Assembly: GCA_944320195.1 (NCBI GenBank)
Contig: CALUGP010000020.1
Span: 1 to 45,749, forward strand
Source of the DNA: an uncultured Prevotella sp.
Lineage (GTDB): Bacteria > Bacteroidota > Bacteroidia > Bacteroidales > Bacteroidaceae
Direction of reading: 5' to 3'
DNA: 45,749 nucleotides
The translations under genes and the position numbers were made by a program. Numbering within the stretch: position 1 is the stretch's first letter; every line of letters starts with the position of its first letter. Shown piece by piece: positions 1 to 7,731 of the stretch. Below the pieces are notes generated by a model. The model was not told the origin of the DNA, ran no database searches, and saw nothing but the letters and a program-made list of their open reading frames with translations.

Positions 1-118
1 TCCGAATGGTAAACAGCCTTGTCTAAACACTGGATGCCGCATCAAGTGCGGCATGACGGCTACCGACTGCCTGGATTATAGCAGGATGAGCACGCGGCAC
101 GGTGCGGAATGCCGGCTG
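1..118. repeat. Repeat island I (edge)
   Basis: The first 118 bases carry a palindrome of the family found throughout this window, at 32-57: arms ATGCCGCA (34-41) and TGCGGCAT (47-54), loop TCAAG, flanks TGG and GAC. The following 60 bases, read on the other strand, match the linker of islands II and III (half-palindrome, CACG/GCGTGCTCATCCTG-like stretch, then ATAATCCAGGCAGTC). I see no gene here; short ORFs across it are translations of the repeat. The island probably continues to the left of the window. Confidence 0.8.
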
Positions 119-186
119 CCAACGGTAAAATCATTGCACAAACACGCCGTTTTTACCATTTATAAAAAACCTTTAACACAATTTTA

Positions 187-226
187 CCCCCCCCGAACAG
201 ATTTTCTAAAATATGTTATAATTTTG
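187..226 (+). promoter_or_regulatory. Candidate promoter of the AraC-type gene with a C8 tract
   Basis: TAATTTTG at 219-226 matches the Bacteroidetes -7 consensus TAnnTTTG. The expected -33 position (about 195-198) has no clear TTTG but directly follows a run of eight C residues (187-194). Transcription from here would leave a leader of about 160 nt before the start codon. Bases 240-391 contain no other gene that I can support. The promoter call rests on the -7 box only. Confidence 0.5.
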
Positions 227-391
227 CCACGGAAATAATACACGGCTAAAACCTTTAAGTGACACAAGAGCTTGGGGCGTGCCGGATGCGCCAAGAGCAA
301 TCCCAACAGTGGCATAAGCGTATGTCCACTAATGATCAATGCATTCAATTAATCAGACAATATATCCAACGATTATCTCTGACGCGCCGGC

Positions 392-1351
392 ATGTCCCAT
401 TATATGATATGCAAGATGGAAAACCAACAGACGGAAAACGGAATAAAGTACATTGAAGAGCACATCAACTGCGAGAACTATTCGACAGGAGACAAGGCCT
501 ACTTCGGACTGTACGAGCTTAAAACGGGCGAATGCCTCATCAGAAGCAAGCTCAAGCGGTCGGCGTTGTTTTTCGTCGTGAAGGGCGGCATCAGCGTCAC
601 CTCGGCAAAGTTCGTCAAGACAGTCGACATGGGTCACATGTTCTTCGTGCCCGTAGGAGACATCTTCTACAGCCGGGCCGAGAGCGACAGCACGCTGATA
701 CGCATGTCGTTCGACGCCGAGCTCACATTGTGCAACAAGTACTCGTTCTCACAGCTGGCAGCCTACGCCGACAAGGCCGACCACGAGCCCAGGGCATGCC
801 TGCTGCCCATAGCCAAGCCGCTGGCCATTGAGCTGGCAGCCACCGAGGAGGCTCTACGCCACGGACTTCTATGCATACACTACCAAAGCGCAAAGACCAA
901 CATCATAATGAACCTGCTGCGCGCCTTCTATCTCAAGGAGCAGCTGGCGCAGCTCTTCAGGCCCATGCTCAGCCTCGACGTAGGCTTCAAGAACAGGGTG
1001 CTCAGCGTCTGCAACGAGGCGAAGAGCATCAAGGAGATGGTCAACATGCTCGGCATGCCGCCCTCCACGTTCAACCGCAAGTTCCAGAGCGCATTCGGCA
1101 TTCCGGCCGGCCAATGGCTCACCGAGCGCAAGAAGGACGGCATACTGGGCGACGTCATCACGTCGGGCATGAACATTGCGCACATTGCCTCGAAATACGG
1201 CTTCACGTCAAACTACCTTGCCAAGTTCTGCAAGGAGCATTTCGGCATGACGCCCACCGAGCTGCGCGAGAAATTCAACCGACCCGAGGAGGCTCTCGCC
1301 ACACAGGCACACGCAAGCGGCACGGCCGGCACGACAGGCAAACACGCCTGA
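392..1351 (+). CDS. AraC-family transcriptional regulator
   Basis: Predicted DNA-binding regulator of 319 aa. The N-terminal half (about residues 20-150) is beta-rich and cupin-like, the usual ligand-sensing part. The C-terminal part (about 190-300) has two helix-turn-helix units: one around EMVNMLGMPPSTFNRKFQ, the second around IAHIASKYGFTSNYLAKFC, followed by the family ending FGMTPTELREKF. ATG codons at 392, 404 and 416 are all possible starts; 416 (MENQQTEN) would remove eight residues, and no Shine-Dalgarno site decides between them. It lies just upstream of the fimbrial genes in the same direction, separated by 250 bp with its own promoter-like site, so it is a plausible regulator of that locus. 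The tail after residue 305 is low-complexity (Ala, Thr, Gly, His). Confidence 0.9.
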   Translation: MSHYMICKMENQQTENGIKYIEEHINCENYSTGDKAYFGLYELKTGECLIRSKLKRSALFFVVKGGISVTSAKFVKTVDMGHMFFVPVGDIFYSRAESDSTLIRMSFDAELTLCNKYSFSQLAAYADKADHEPRACLLPIAKPLAIELAATEEALRHGLLCIHYQSAKTNIIMNLLRAFYLKEQLAQLFRPMLSLDVGFKNRVLSVCNEAKSIKEMVNMLGMPPSTFNRKFQSAFGIPAGQWLTERKKDGILGDVITSGMNIAHIASKYGFTSNYLAKFCKEHFGMTPTELREKFNRPEEALATQAHASGTAGTTGKHA

Positions 1352-1431
1352 TGCTGAAAAGTGGTTGAATATCGTAGTTTTTTGGTTGATTATTGATATA
1401 TATAAAATGTTACGAACATATAAAAAGGCTG

Positions 1432-1439
1432 TAATTTTG
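1432..1439 (+). promoter_or_regulatory. Candidate -7 box of the fimbrial operon
   Basis: TAATTTTG fits TAnnTTTG. The start site would fall near 1446, giving a leader of about 155 nt before the DUF3575 gene. No good -33 TTTG is seen at the right distance, so an activator such as the adjacent AraC-type protein could be needed (inference). The 250-bp gap 1352-1601 holds no other feature that I recognise. Confidence 0.55.
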
Positions 1440-1601
1440 CATCGGCTTTAGAAAAGAGGTTGCACATTGTACCAACGCCACAGGCCGCGTACCCCAGGCG
1501 CACACACGCAACGCCACGCGGCCAACGCGCGAAAACCTCATATGTAGCGAACCAAGATTGAGTGATTAATATACAAACTTTTTGAACACATATAATATAT
1601 A

Positions 1602-2147
1602 ATGGTGAAATCAGGAAAGACAGTATTCTTGCTGCTGTTCGCCTTGCTCATGACGGCCAGGACAGCCTGCGCGCAAGACGTGGCGCTGAAAACCAACAGC
1701 CTCTACTGGGCGGCCGCCACGCCTAACATCGGCGTGGAGATAGGGCTTTCGCCCAAATGGACGCTCGACCTGGGCGGAGCATACAAGCCTTTCAACATCA
1801 AGGACGACCGCTACGCGCGCTTCTGGCTCGTGCAGCCCGAGGCCCGCTACTGGTTCTGCGAGAAGTTCGAGGGGCACTTTGTCGGCCTGCACGCACACGC
1901 CGCACAGTTCTACAGCGGATGGAACGGCACAATCTACGACGGCTACCTGGCCGGCGGAGGCGTGACCTATGGCTACGACTGGATTCTCTCGCCCCACTGG
2001 AACCTTGAGGCTGCCGTCGGCGTGGGATACGCACGCCTGTGGTATGACAAGATGCCCGACGGCCCCTGCGTGAAGTGTACCGAGGACGAGTTCAGAAACT
2101 ACTTCGGAGTGACCAAGCTGGCGCTTACATTCTCTTACATTTTTTAG
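1602..2147 (+). CDS. DUF3575 domain-containing protein
   Basis: 181 aa with a signal peptide (hydrophobic residues 7-20, cleavage likely after ACAQ near residue 25). The mature part starts with the DUF3575 signature (ALKTNSLYWAAATPNIGVE) and continues with alternating strands rich in Tyr, Trp and Gly, ending in Phe (FSYIF), which looks like a small outer-membrane barrel. DUF3575 proteins are regular members of Bacteroidales fimbrial loci, but their biochemical role is not established. It is the first gene of the apparent operon; the next gene starts 8 bp after its stop, with an AGGAATAA ribosome-binding region spanning the junction. Function beyond membership of the fimbrial locus is inference. 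Confidence 0.88.
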   Translation: MVKSGKTVFLLLFALLMTARTACAQDVALKTNSLYWAAATPNIGVEIGLSPKWTLDLGGAYKPFNIKDDRYARFWLVQPEARYWFCEKFEGHFVGLHAHAAQFYSGWNGTIYDGYLAGGGVTYGYDWILSPHWNLEAAVGVGYARLWYDKMPDGPCVKCTEDEFRNYFGVTKLALTFSYIF

Positions 2148-2155
2148 GAATAACA

Positions 2156-3934
2156 ATGAATATGAAGAATACTACGATAATGGCGTATGCCTGCGCACTG
2201 GCGCTGGCCGTTGGCGCGGCGGCATGCTCGCCGGCGGCAAAAGACGCGGCCGTGAGCGTCACGCCGCGAGTGCCCGTGCTGCTGCCCGACAGCACCGGAG
2301 CCGTCAACATGGATCTCGACATATCTGTTCCGCCACACTACTTCTCGCGGCGCAGCCGGCTCGTCGTGCTGCCGCAGCTGCGCGACAGCTCGCGCCTGCT
2401 CTGCGAGTATGACCCCGTGGCGCTCGACGCACCCATATACTCAAAGAAGATGCACCGCCTCGAGAAGCTCTACGGCTACCAGGACTCGCTGGCTTCGCGC
2501 CGGCACAAGGTGGAGAGCACGGGCGAGGCCATCGTCGTGCCCTACGGCAACAGGGTGACACTGCCCGAAGGGCCGCAGACGGGTCGCCGCATATACGGCG
2601 TGGTGACCACCGACGGATGCGGCGAATGCTCGGCCGTAGACACAGTGCTGCTGGCGGCCATCGACGACCCCGTGGACCTCATCAAGCGCAAGTACAACCT
2701 GGAATGGATTGAGCCTGAGTTCACGATAAAGCCCAAGATACGCGAAGGACGCGGCACGGCGCACATGCAGTTCATCATCAACCGCTACGACATACGCCCC
2801 GAACTGGGCAACAACCGCGCCGAGCTTGACACCATGCTGGCAAGGCTGCGCCCCGTGGTGGCCGACACGCTGGCCGAGCTGACAGCGGTCCACATATACG
2901 GACTGGCCTCGGCCGACGGACCGCTAAGCTTCAACACGCCGCTGTCGCGAAACCGCGCCAACGCCGCCAAGCAGTGGCTGTGCGACAGGCTGGGACTCAG
3001 CGCCGCACAGCGCCGCGTGTTCACCACGGCGTCGCGCCCCGAGGGATGGGAGCCGGTGGTACAGGCCATGACCGCCGCCGGCAATCCTGACTCGGTGCAG
3101 GTGCGCGCCATTCTCGACAAATACGCCGACCAGAACGACGACGTGGCCGAGAAATACATACGCCGGCTGAAGTGCTGGCCCGTCATACGTGACAACTACC
3201 TGCAGAAAGACCGCAAGGTGGAGTATGTCTACACATACATGATAAAGAACTTCACCACCGACGAAGAGCTGCTGCGCATGTACGACGTGCGCCCCGACGC
3301 ATTCAGCGAGGCCGAGCTGCTGCGCGTGTCCACGCTGAAGAAGACGCCCGGCGAGAAGGCCGACGTCTACCGCACGGTGCTGAGATACTTCCCACAGTCG
3401 GAAACGGCCGCCAACAACCTGGCCATACTGCTCCTGCGCCAGGGCAAGGCATACGAGGCGGAGAAGATACTGAAGCAGTGCGACGCCACGTCGGCACGGC
3501 TGAGCAACGCCCTCGCCGCTGCATACGTCTACCAGAACAAGTACGAGCAGGCCGTTGAGCTGCTGTCAAGAATACAGGCCGGCGACCGCCAGGGACGCTA
3601 CAACCTCGGCATCGTGCGAGCCTGCCAGCACCGCTACGACGAGGCTTACCGCCTGCTGAAGCCATACAACGACGTGGCAACAGCCATAGCCGCGCTCTGC
3701 CTTGACCGCAACAACGAGGCCGACGGCATAATGAACGGACCGGCAAAGGCCGACACCACGCCTCTGGCCGAATACGTGAGGGCGCAGGCCGCAGCACGCC
3801 TGGGACGCGCCGACGACGTATTCGCACACCTGCCCAACGCCGCCAAAGACGCATGGCTGGCCGACCGCATGCGCGGTGACTACGACTTCGAGCCTTACCA
3901 CGCTGACGAGAGATGGGAGAAGGTGAGAAAGTGA
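2156..3934 (+). CDS. DUF3868/OmpA-like lipoprotein with TPR repeats
   Basis: 592 aa. I start it at ATG 2156 rather than at the in-frame upstream ATG at 2075, because 2156 follows AGGAATAAC and opens a lipoprotein signal peptide (VGAAAC, lipid-bearing Cys about residue 24). Order of parts: a DUF3868-like beta domain (about 30-200), an OmpA-like peptidoglycan-binding domain (about 206-280, with the typical stretch LSRNRANAAKQWL), a helical region, then TPR-like helices (about 395-515). Proteins of this class sit beside mfa/fim-type genes in Bacteroidales and probably help assemble or hold the pilus at the outer membrane (inference). The final residues (EKVRK) and the stop codon are encoded by the first units of the 8-bp array at 3917-3996. 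Confidence 0.88.
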   Translation: MNMKNTTIMAYACALALAVGAAACSPAAKDAAVSVTPRVPVLLPDSTGAVNMDLDISVPPHYFSRRSRLVVLPQLRDSSRLLCEYDPVALDAPIYSKKMHRLEKLYGYQDSLASRRHKVESTGEAIVVPYGNRVTLPEGPQTGRRIYGVVTTDGCGECSAVDTVLLAAIDDPVDLIKRKYNLEWIEPEFTIKPKIREGRGTAHMQFIINRYDIRPELGNNRAELDTMLARLRPVVADTLAELTAVHIYGLASADGPLSFNTPLSRNRANAAKQWLCDRLGLSAAQRRVFTTASRPEGWEPVVQAMTAAGNPDSVQVRAILDKYADQNDDVAEKYIRRLKCWPVIRDNYLQKDRKVEYVYTYMIKNFTTDEELLRMYDVRPDAFSEAELLRVSTLKKTPGEKADVYRTVLRYFPQSETAANNLAILLLRQGKAYEAEKILKQCDATSARLSNALAAAYVYQNKYEQAVELLSRIQAGDRQGRYNLGIVRACQHRYDEAYRLLKPYNDVATAIAALCLDRNNEADGIMNGPAKADTTPLAEYVRAQAAARLGRADDVFAHLPNAAKDAWLADRMRGDYDFEPYHADERWEKVRK

Positions 3935-3996
3935 GAAAGTGAGAAAGTGAGAAAGTGAGAAAGTGAGAAGGTGAGAAGGTGAGAAGGTGAGAATGT
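3917..3996 (+). repeat. Stop-anchored 8-bp tandem array, ten units
   Basis: Ten consecutive 8-mers without a gap: GAGAAGGT, five of GAGAAAGT, three of GAGAAGGT, then GAGAATGT. The stop codon of the DUF3868 gene (3932-3934) is formed at a unit junction. Every junction reads TGA and 8 is not a multiple of 3, so all three frames are closed within 24 nt on the coding strand. The opposite strand has no stops, which produces long spurious antisense ORFs rich in Leu, Thr, Phe, Ser and His. The units resemble Shine-Dalgarno sequence (AGAAGGTGAG) and end 33 nt before the next ATG. Confidence 0.95.
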
Positions 3997-4029
3997 GAAA
4001 CCGCATAACCGAAAAATACGCTAAACGAC

Positions 4030-4965
4030 ATGACACGAAACATACGACATAGCCTCGAAAGCATGCTGGGCGCGCTGCCCTGGGGAGCACTGGCCATGGT
4101 CATGGCCTGCGCCGTGCTCGCCTCATGCATACGCGAGGAGCTGCCCCCATGTCCGCCGATGCACGTGGACATCGTGGTGAAAGACAAAAACTATTTCAAC
4201 GCCGCCGCGACAGAGGGGCTGGAGCCGGTAAGGCCCGAGAACCTGCCCTTCAAGGACTACGTGGGCACGCTGTACTACCGGCTGGACAACGCCGAAACGG
4301 GCGAACTGGTGATTGAGCAGACCAACTTTGAAGTAAGCGGCGACGGCACGGCCTACGGCGTGACATTCCCCGAGAGCCTGCCCTTCGGCCGCTACATCCT
4401 CACCGTATGGGGAAACATGCACAGCGAACGCCCGCTCGCAGAAGACGCCACATACACCGAGGTGACAGAGAACAACGCAGCCGAAAACGACATCTACGTG
4501 ACCGTGGACACGCTCGACTACACCATGACCGCGGCCAACTTCACCGCCGAACTGGAACGCACTAAGGGAAAGCTGATTGTGATGGCCGAGAACCTGCCCG
4601 CGCACGTGGACTTCTCAACAAAGGACATTGACAACATTTACCGATACGTGGGCCGCGGACTGAGATACGCCGGAGTCACCGAGTTCCACACCGACACCGA
4701 ATGGCCCGAGCCGCAGAACATGACGACAGACATGCTGCTGTGCCCGTCTACCGGACACGAGGAAACCACGCTCGACGTGAAGTTCTTTGACGCTGCGGCG
4801 CAGACAAAGGCAGCCGAGCCAGAGGACGTGAAGCTGACCATGAGCCGCAACGTGGTGACCGTGGTGCGATTCGTCTACCAGGAGGGAACGCCCGGCGACG
4901 GATTCGCCATCTACGTGCTGGTGAACGACAACTGGGAACAGATACACTCCATGGAAATAGACTGA
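4030..4965 (+). CDS. FimB/Mfa2-family fimbrial anchor lipoprotein
   Basis: 311 aa. An N-terminal hydrophobic stretch ends in the lipobox LASC (Cys33), followed by the family hallmark CIREELPPCPP. The rest is a two-domain beta-sandwich type sequence with LPFGRYILTVWGN, as in FimB/Mfa2 proteins. In Porphyromonas these anchor the growing fimbria in the outer membrane and terminate elongation. Here it precedes the Mfa1-like pilin by 64 bp, an order opposite to the mfa1-mfa2 order of P. gingivalis. It is the only clear anchor-type protein for the four pilin-like lipoproteins in the window. Family assignment is firm; the anchor role is taken from the family. Confidence 0.9.
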   Translation: MTRNIRHSLESMLGALPWGALAMVMACAVLASCIREELPPCPPMHVDIVVKDKNYFNAAATEGLEPVRPENLPFKDYVGTLYYRLDNAETGELVIEQTNFEVSGDGTAYGVTFPESLPFGRYILTVWGNMHSERPLAEDATYTEVTENNAAENDIYVTVDTLDYTMTAANFTAELERTKGKLIVMAENLPAHVDFSTKDIDNIYRYVGRGLRYAGVTEFHTDTEWPEPQNMTTDMLLCPSTGHEETTLDVKFFDAAAQTKAAEPEDVKLTMSRNVVTVVRFVYQEGTPGDGFAIYVLVNDNWEQIHSMEID

Positions 4966-5029
4966 CAACGCCATAACCCTAAAAACCAAATATTAATCAA
5001 CATAAGTATTAACTAAATTTTTAAACAAC

Positions 5030-6439
5030 ATGAAAAAGAACATTTTTCTGTACAGCGCACTCGCCCTCGGAATGACGGGCATGTTCGCATCATGTAGCAG
5101 CGACGATGTTGTTGAAGTGAGCGGTGGAAACACCGGCACCGACGCAACCGCGCAGGTGATTGAAATCGCGGTGGACAACGCCAACAGCCTTTCTACACGC
5201 AGTGGCCGTCCACTAACCTCTGAAGAACCCGACCAGACCATCGAGAATGTAGCTGTTGTCATTACTTCCGCTAACGCCGACGAAACAAAGGACAAAATCG
5301 TTTACGTTGATGTAATTGACAACTGGACAGGAGAGAATGCTGTTTCAAGCGAATACGGAAACAACTCAAATACCGGTGCCAATGGTAGATCAAAAAAAAT
5401 TACCATTAAGAAAAACGGTGATGACTACAGACTCGCAGCTGGAAGCAAATACAACGTTTACGCCATCGGTTACAGTGATGACACAGAGTACACCACCAAC
5501 GGTACAACTACGTTAAAAGATTATTTCTCAGGTTTGAAAGATAACTATACAGGCGAAACGTTTAAAGAAAACTTCGCTATCAAAAACAAGGCCGGCAAAC
5601 CTGAAGCTGAGGAAATTTTCGCAGGTTCAACATTAATTAATGTTCCTGAAGATAAAGCCACATTTGTCGAGACGGTTTACCTCCATCGCCAGGTTGCAGG
5701 TATCTACACCAACGTTATGGAAATTCCTTACGTAGAAGTTGATGGTGGCAACGTAGCCAACTACTTGAGAGTCGTTGCATCTGACAACAACGACAACCTC
5801 GTGCTCGGCCATTTCTGGACAGGAGAACAAGGTGTAAATGAACTTCCCGGCAACGGAAACAACACTGGTGAGAATGCAAACTATGTTGTCAACGGTTACC
5901 GTACAGCACCAAGCGCCACATCAACCGTACTTTACACCATCGACCTCACAAAATGGTTCAAAGAACTCAAGGATGACAACAATGACGGAGCTATCGATGC
6001 AGGCGAAAACTGGATTAAGACAGCAGAGAGAAAAATCTATAAAGAAAAAGGCCTGAGCTTTACTGTAGGTTCTGCCTTCGGCGGCGAGTTCCTCATCCCG
6101 TTCCTTGCCAACGGCGACAACCAAACACTTAAGCTCGAACTTGTTTATGCAGAAAGCGAGACTGTAGCCCAAACAGCCGGTCAAGGAAAAACAGGAGCAA
6201 CATGGAACATCAAACTGCCCAAAGCATATAAGCATGCAATATGCGCATGGGATGCAGCTCAATGGGACGAAAACAAAGTTGCAAATGAGACAAGCACAAC
6301 TGCATACAGCATTCTGCGTAACCACCTCTACGGCGTTGGCTATAGGCCTGAAAACGACCCAGGCGATGGCGGCGACCCGGATCAGATGATCCTGAAAACC
6401 CAGACAAGCCACAGCCTCTTAAGAATACTCAGGACGTAA
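5030..6439 (+). CDS. Mfa1-family major fimbrial subunit (C-terminus frameshifted)
   Basis: 469 aa as read. Lipoprotein signal peptide with lipobox FASC (Cys22). Arg57 in LSTRSGRP sits where Arg-specific proteases mature type V pilins, removing the N-terminal strand so that donor-strand polymerisation can proceed (family knowledge). Mid-protein motifs EEIFAGS and HRQVAGIYTNV are pilin-family typical, and a DDNNDGAIDAGEN loop resembles a calcium-binding EF-hand/dockerin loop. Near the end, YSILRNHLYGVGYRPEN leads into a Gly/Asp/Pro linker and then an unrelated tail (SLLRILRT). The expected family ending lies intact in another frame up to 6492 (see next entry), so one base appears to be missing near 6382. 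Base composition is less GC-rich than the neighbouring genes. Confidence 0.87.
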   Translation: MKKNIFLYSALALGMTGMFASCSSDDVVEVSGGNTGTDATAQVIEIAVDNANSLSTRSGRPLTSEEPDQTIENVAVVITSANADETKDKIVYVDVIDNWTGENAVSSEYGNNSNTGANGRSKKITIKKNGDDYRLAAGSKYNVYAIGYSDDTEYTTNGTTTLKDYFSGLKDNYTGETFKENFAIKNKAGKPEAEEIFAGSTLINVPEDKATFVETVYLHRQVAGIYTNVMEIPYVEVDGGNVANYLRVVASDNNDNLVLGHFWTGEQGVNELPGNGNNTGENANYVVNGYRTAPSATSTVLYTIDLTKWFKELKDDNNDGAIDAGENWIKTAERKIYKEKGLSFTVGSAFGGEFLIPFLANGDNQTLKLELVYAESETVAQTAGQGKTGATWNIKLPKAYKHAICAWDAAQWDENKVANETSTTAYSILRNHLYGVGYRPENDPGDGGDPDQMILKTQTSHSLLRILRT

Positions 6440-6492
6440 TACTCAAAGTCAACGACAACTGGGAGGTTATCCACCACATGGAAATAGAGTAA
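6382..6492 (+). pseudogene. Out-of-frame C-terminal strand of the Mfa1-like pilin
   Basis: Read in the -1 frame relative to the pilin, this stretch gives DDPENPDKPQPLKNTQ and then VILKVNDNWEVIHHMEIE followed by TAA at 6490-6492. That is the normal C-terminal strand of Mfa1-like proteins and closely resembles the end of the upstream Mfa2-like gene (NDNWEQIHSMEID). Adding one C in GATCAGATGATC (about 6380-6391) would restore a continuous Asp-Pro-rich linker and the full subunit. The pattern is a single-base deletion, either real or a sequence error. Confidence 0.85.
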
Positions 6493-6594
6493 CAGGATAC
6501 TACGTTGCGGCGGATTTGCAATCCTGGATACCGCGTCAAAGCGCGGTATGACATATGCGAGAGCCTCGATTATGACAGGGTGCTCACACCACCG

Positions 6595-6917
6595 AAGCCA
6601 GGCAGTCGGTAGTGGTCATTCCGAAGGGTAATCACCCTACCGCAAGCCAGGCATTCGGTAGTCGTCACTTCGAAGGGTAATCACCCTACTGCAAGCCAGG
6701 CAGTCGGTAGTCGTCACTTCGAAGGGTAATCACCCTACCGCAAGCCAGGCGGTCGGTAGTCGTCATTCCGAAGGGTAATCACCCTACTGCAAGCCAGGCA
6801 ATCGGTAGTCGTCATTCCGAAGGGTAATCACCCTACCGCAAGCCAGGCAATCGGTAGTCGTCATTCCGAAGGGTAATCACCCTACTGCAAGCCAGGCAGT
6901 CGGTAGTCGTCATTCCG
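6595..6917. repeat. 49-bp tandem array (six units and a partial seventh)
   Basis: Unit starts at 6595, 6644, 6693, 6742, 6791, 6840 and 6889, exactly 49 bp apart with no indels. Each unit has AAGCCAGGC, a GGTAGTCGTCA half-palindrome, then a small hairpin AGGGT-AATC-ACCCT. The unit ends alternate CCTACCGC / CCTACTGC through all six units, so the array probably grew as 98-bp dimers. The seventh unit runs into a full palindrome at 6909-6935. It is not a CRISPR array: there are no variable spacers and no cas genes. Confidence 0.95.
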
Positions 6918-6994
6918 CTGAAAAGCGGAATCCAGAAAACGACCAGGAGTGCCCGTTGCGGCGGACTTGCAATCCGACAAGACAAAGGCAAACC

Positions 6995-7078
6995 GCTCTC
7001 AGCCGTAAAAATAAATGAACATATGACTTGAATCTGATTAAACAACGCGAATCGGGAATGCGCATAAAGGCTGAGAGC
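6995..7078. repeat. 10-bp inverted repeat pair bounding 64 bp
   Basis: GCTCTCAGCC at 6995-7004 is exactly complementary to GGCTGAGAGC at 7069-7078. The 64 bp between are AT-richer than the flanks and contain no gene that I can support. It could be a remnant of a small inserted element or a chance structure. Confidence 0.45.
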
Positions 7079-7104
7079 CAACCAACGCAACGAAAATAAA
7101 AACC

Positions 7105-7160
7105 AACGGGCGTGCCGGCGGGCATAACGGCAAGGCCGGATGCTACACGGCGCGCCCGTT
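7105..7160 (+). terminator. GC-rich stem-loop followed by TTTT
   Basis: AACGGGCGTGCCG (7105-7117) pairs with CGGCGCGCCCGTT (7148-7160), with a single T-G wobble and a 30-nt loop, followed by TTTT up to 7162. It would fit a terminator for transcripts leaving the pilin operon 600 bp upstream, but the large loop and short T run make this tentative. Confidence 0.4.
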
Positions 7161-7731
7161 TTAACTTAACACGAAGCAACACGTTGCGGCGGATGTGCAA
7201 TCCGACGCAATCAGACATAAGGACTTGCAATCCTGGATACCGCGTCAAGCGCGGTATGACGACTTGACACCGAGAGGCGGAGACGCAAAAAGGCAGGAAT
7301 GTCTTTCCAGAACAACAGCCAGGAGTGAATCCAGGCAGTCGACAACCGTCATTCCGCAGGGAACACATCCCACCGCAAGCCAGGCAGTCGGTAGTCGTCA
7401 TTGCCTTAACGGCGACTTGCAGTTCCGCAGAAATGCGGAATCCAGAAAACAACCAGGAGTGCCCGTTGCGGCGGACTTGCAATCCGACAAGACAAAGGCA
7501 AAACCCGTCGGGGACAAACGACAACCTCGTCGGGGACAAACGACAACAACCCGTTGCGGCGGACTTGAATCCGACGCAATCCTACAAAGACAACCCCACC
7601 CGCTGAAAAGCGGAACCAGCAAGCAAGACAAAGCCACGCGCCACGACGGCGCGAACCGGAAGAAGAAACGACACGCGGCCACGGCCGCGACAACATACAC
7701 AGACAAAACACAAACAAACAACATAAGCAGA

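Larger units (their letters stand above)
6493..7640. repeat. Repeat island II
   Basis: About 1.15 kb without a supported gene. It holds palindromes at 6525-6552, 6909-6935, 7234-7260 and a long form at 7397-7445; a 49-bp tandem array (6595-6917); and five copies of a second family starting GTTGCGGCGGA (6504, 6955, 7183, 7465, 7553) with core GGATTTGCAATCC. A stretch of about 80 bp (palindrome, AACCAGGAGTGCCC-type linker, second family, GACAAAGGC) is duplicated at 6909-6990 and 7415-7502. A 20-bp direct repeat lies at 7506-7525 and 7528-7547, and a decayed palindrome near 7600. An open frame runs through the last 540 bases into the next gene but encodes only repeat translation. Confidence 0.85.

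Noticed and set aside
53-456. Two small ORFs before the AraC-type gene
   Set aside because: One translates repeat sequence, the other overlaps the regulator's start; neither has a recognisable domain or ribosome-binding site.
2075-2155. Start of the DUF3868 gene at 2075
   Set aside because: It would overlap the DUF3575 gene by 73 bp and bury the signal peptide; ATG 2156 has AGGAATAA in front and opens a lipoprotein signal.
3303-4187. Long antisense ORF rich in LTFSPSHFLTFS (and a similar one at 13299-14306)
   Set aside because: It is the stop-free reverse strand of the 8-bp arrays and overlaps well-supported genes.
6378-6392. Phase-variable switch at the pilin frameshift
   Set aside because: There is no homopolymer or short repeat at the site, so slippage is unlikely; a plain deletion or sequence error fits better.
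6595-6917. CRISPR array
   Set aside because: The unit is contiguous and fully repetitive, without variable spacers, and no cas genes are present.
7195-7731. A 179-codon upstream extension of the pilin-like gene at 7732
   Set aside because: It translates palindromes and linkers (WIPRQARYDD, FRRNAES) and would put the lipoprotein signal peptide in the middle of the protein.
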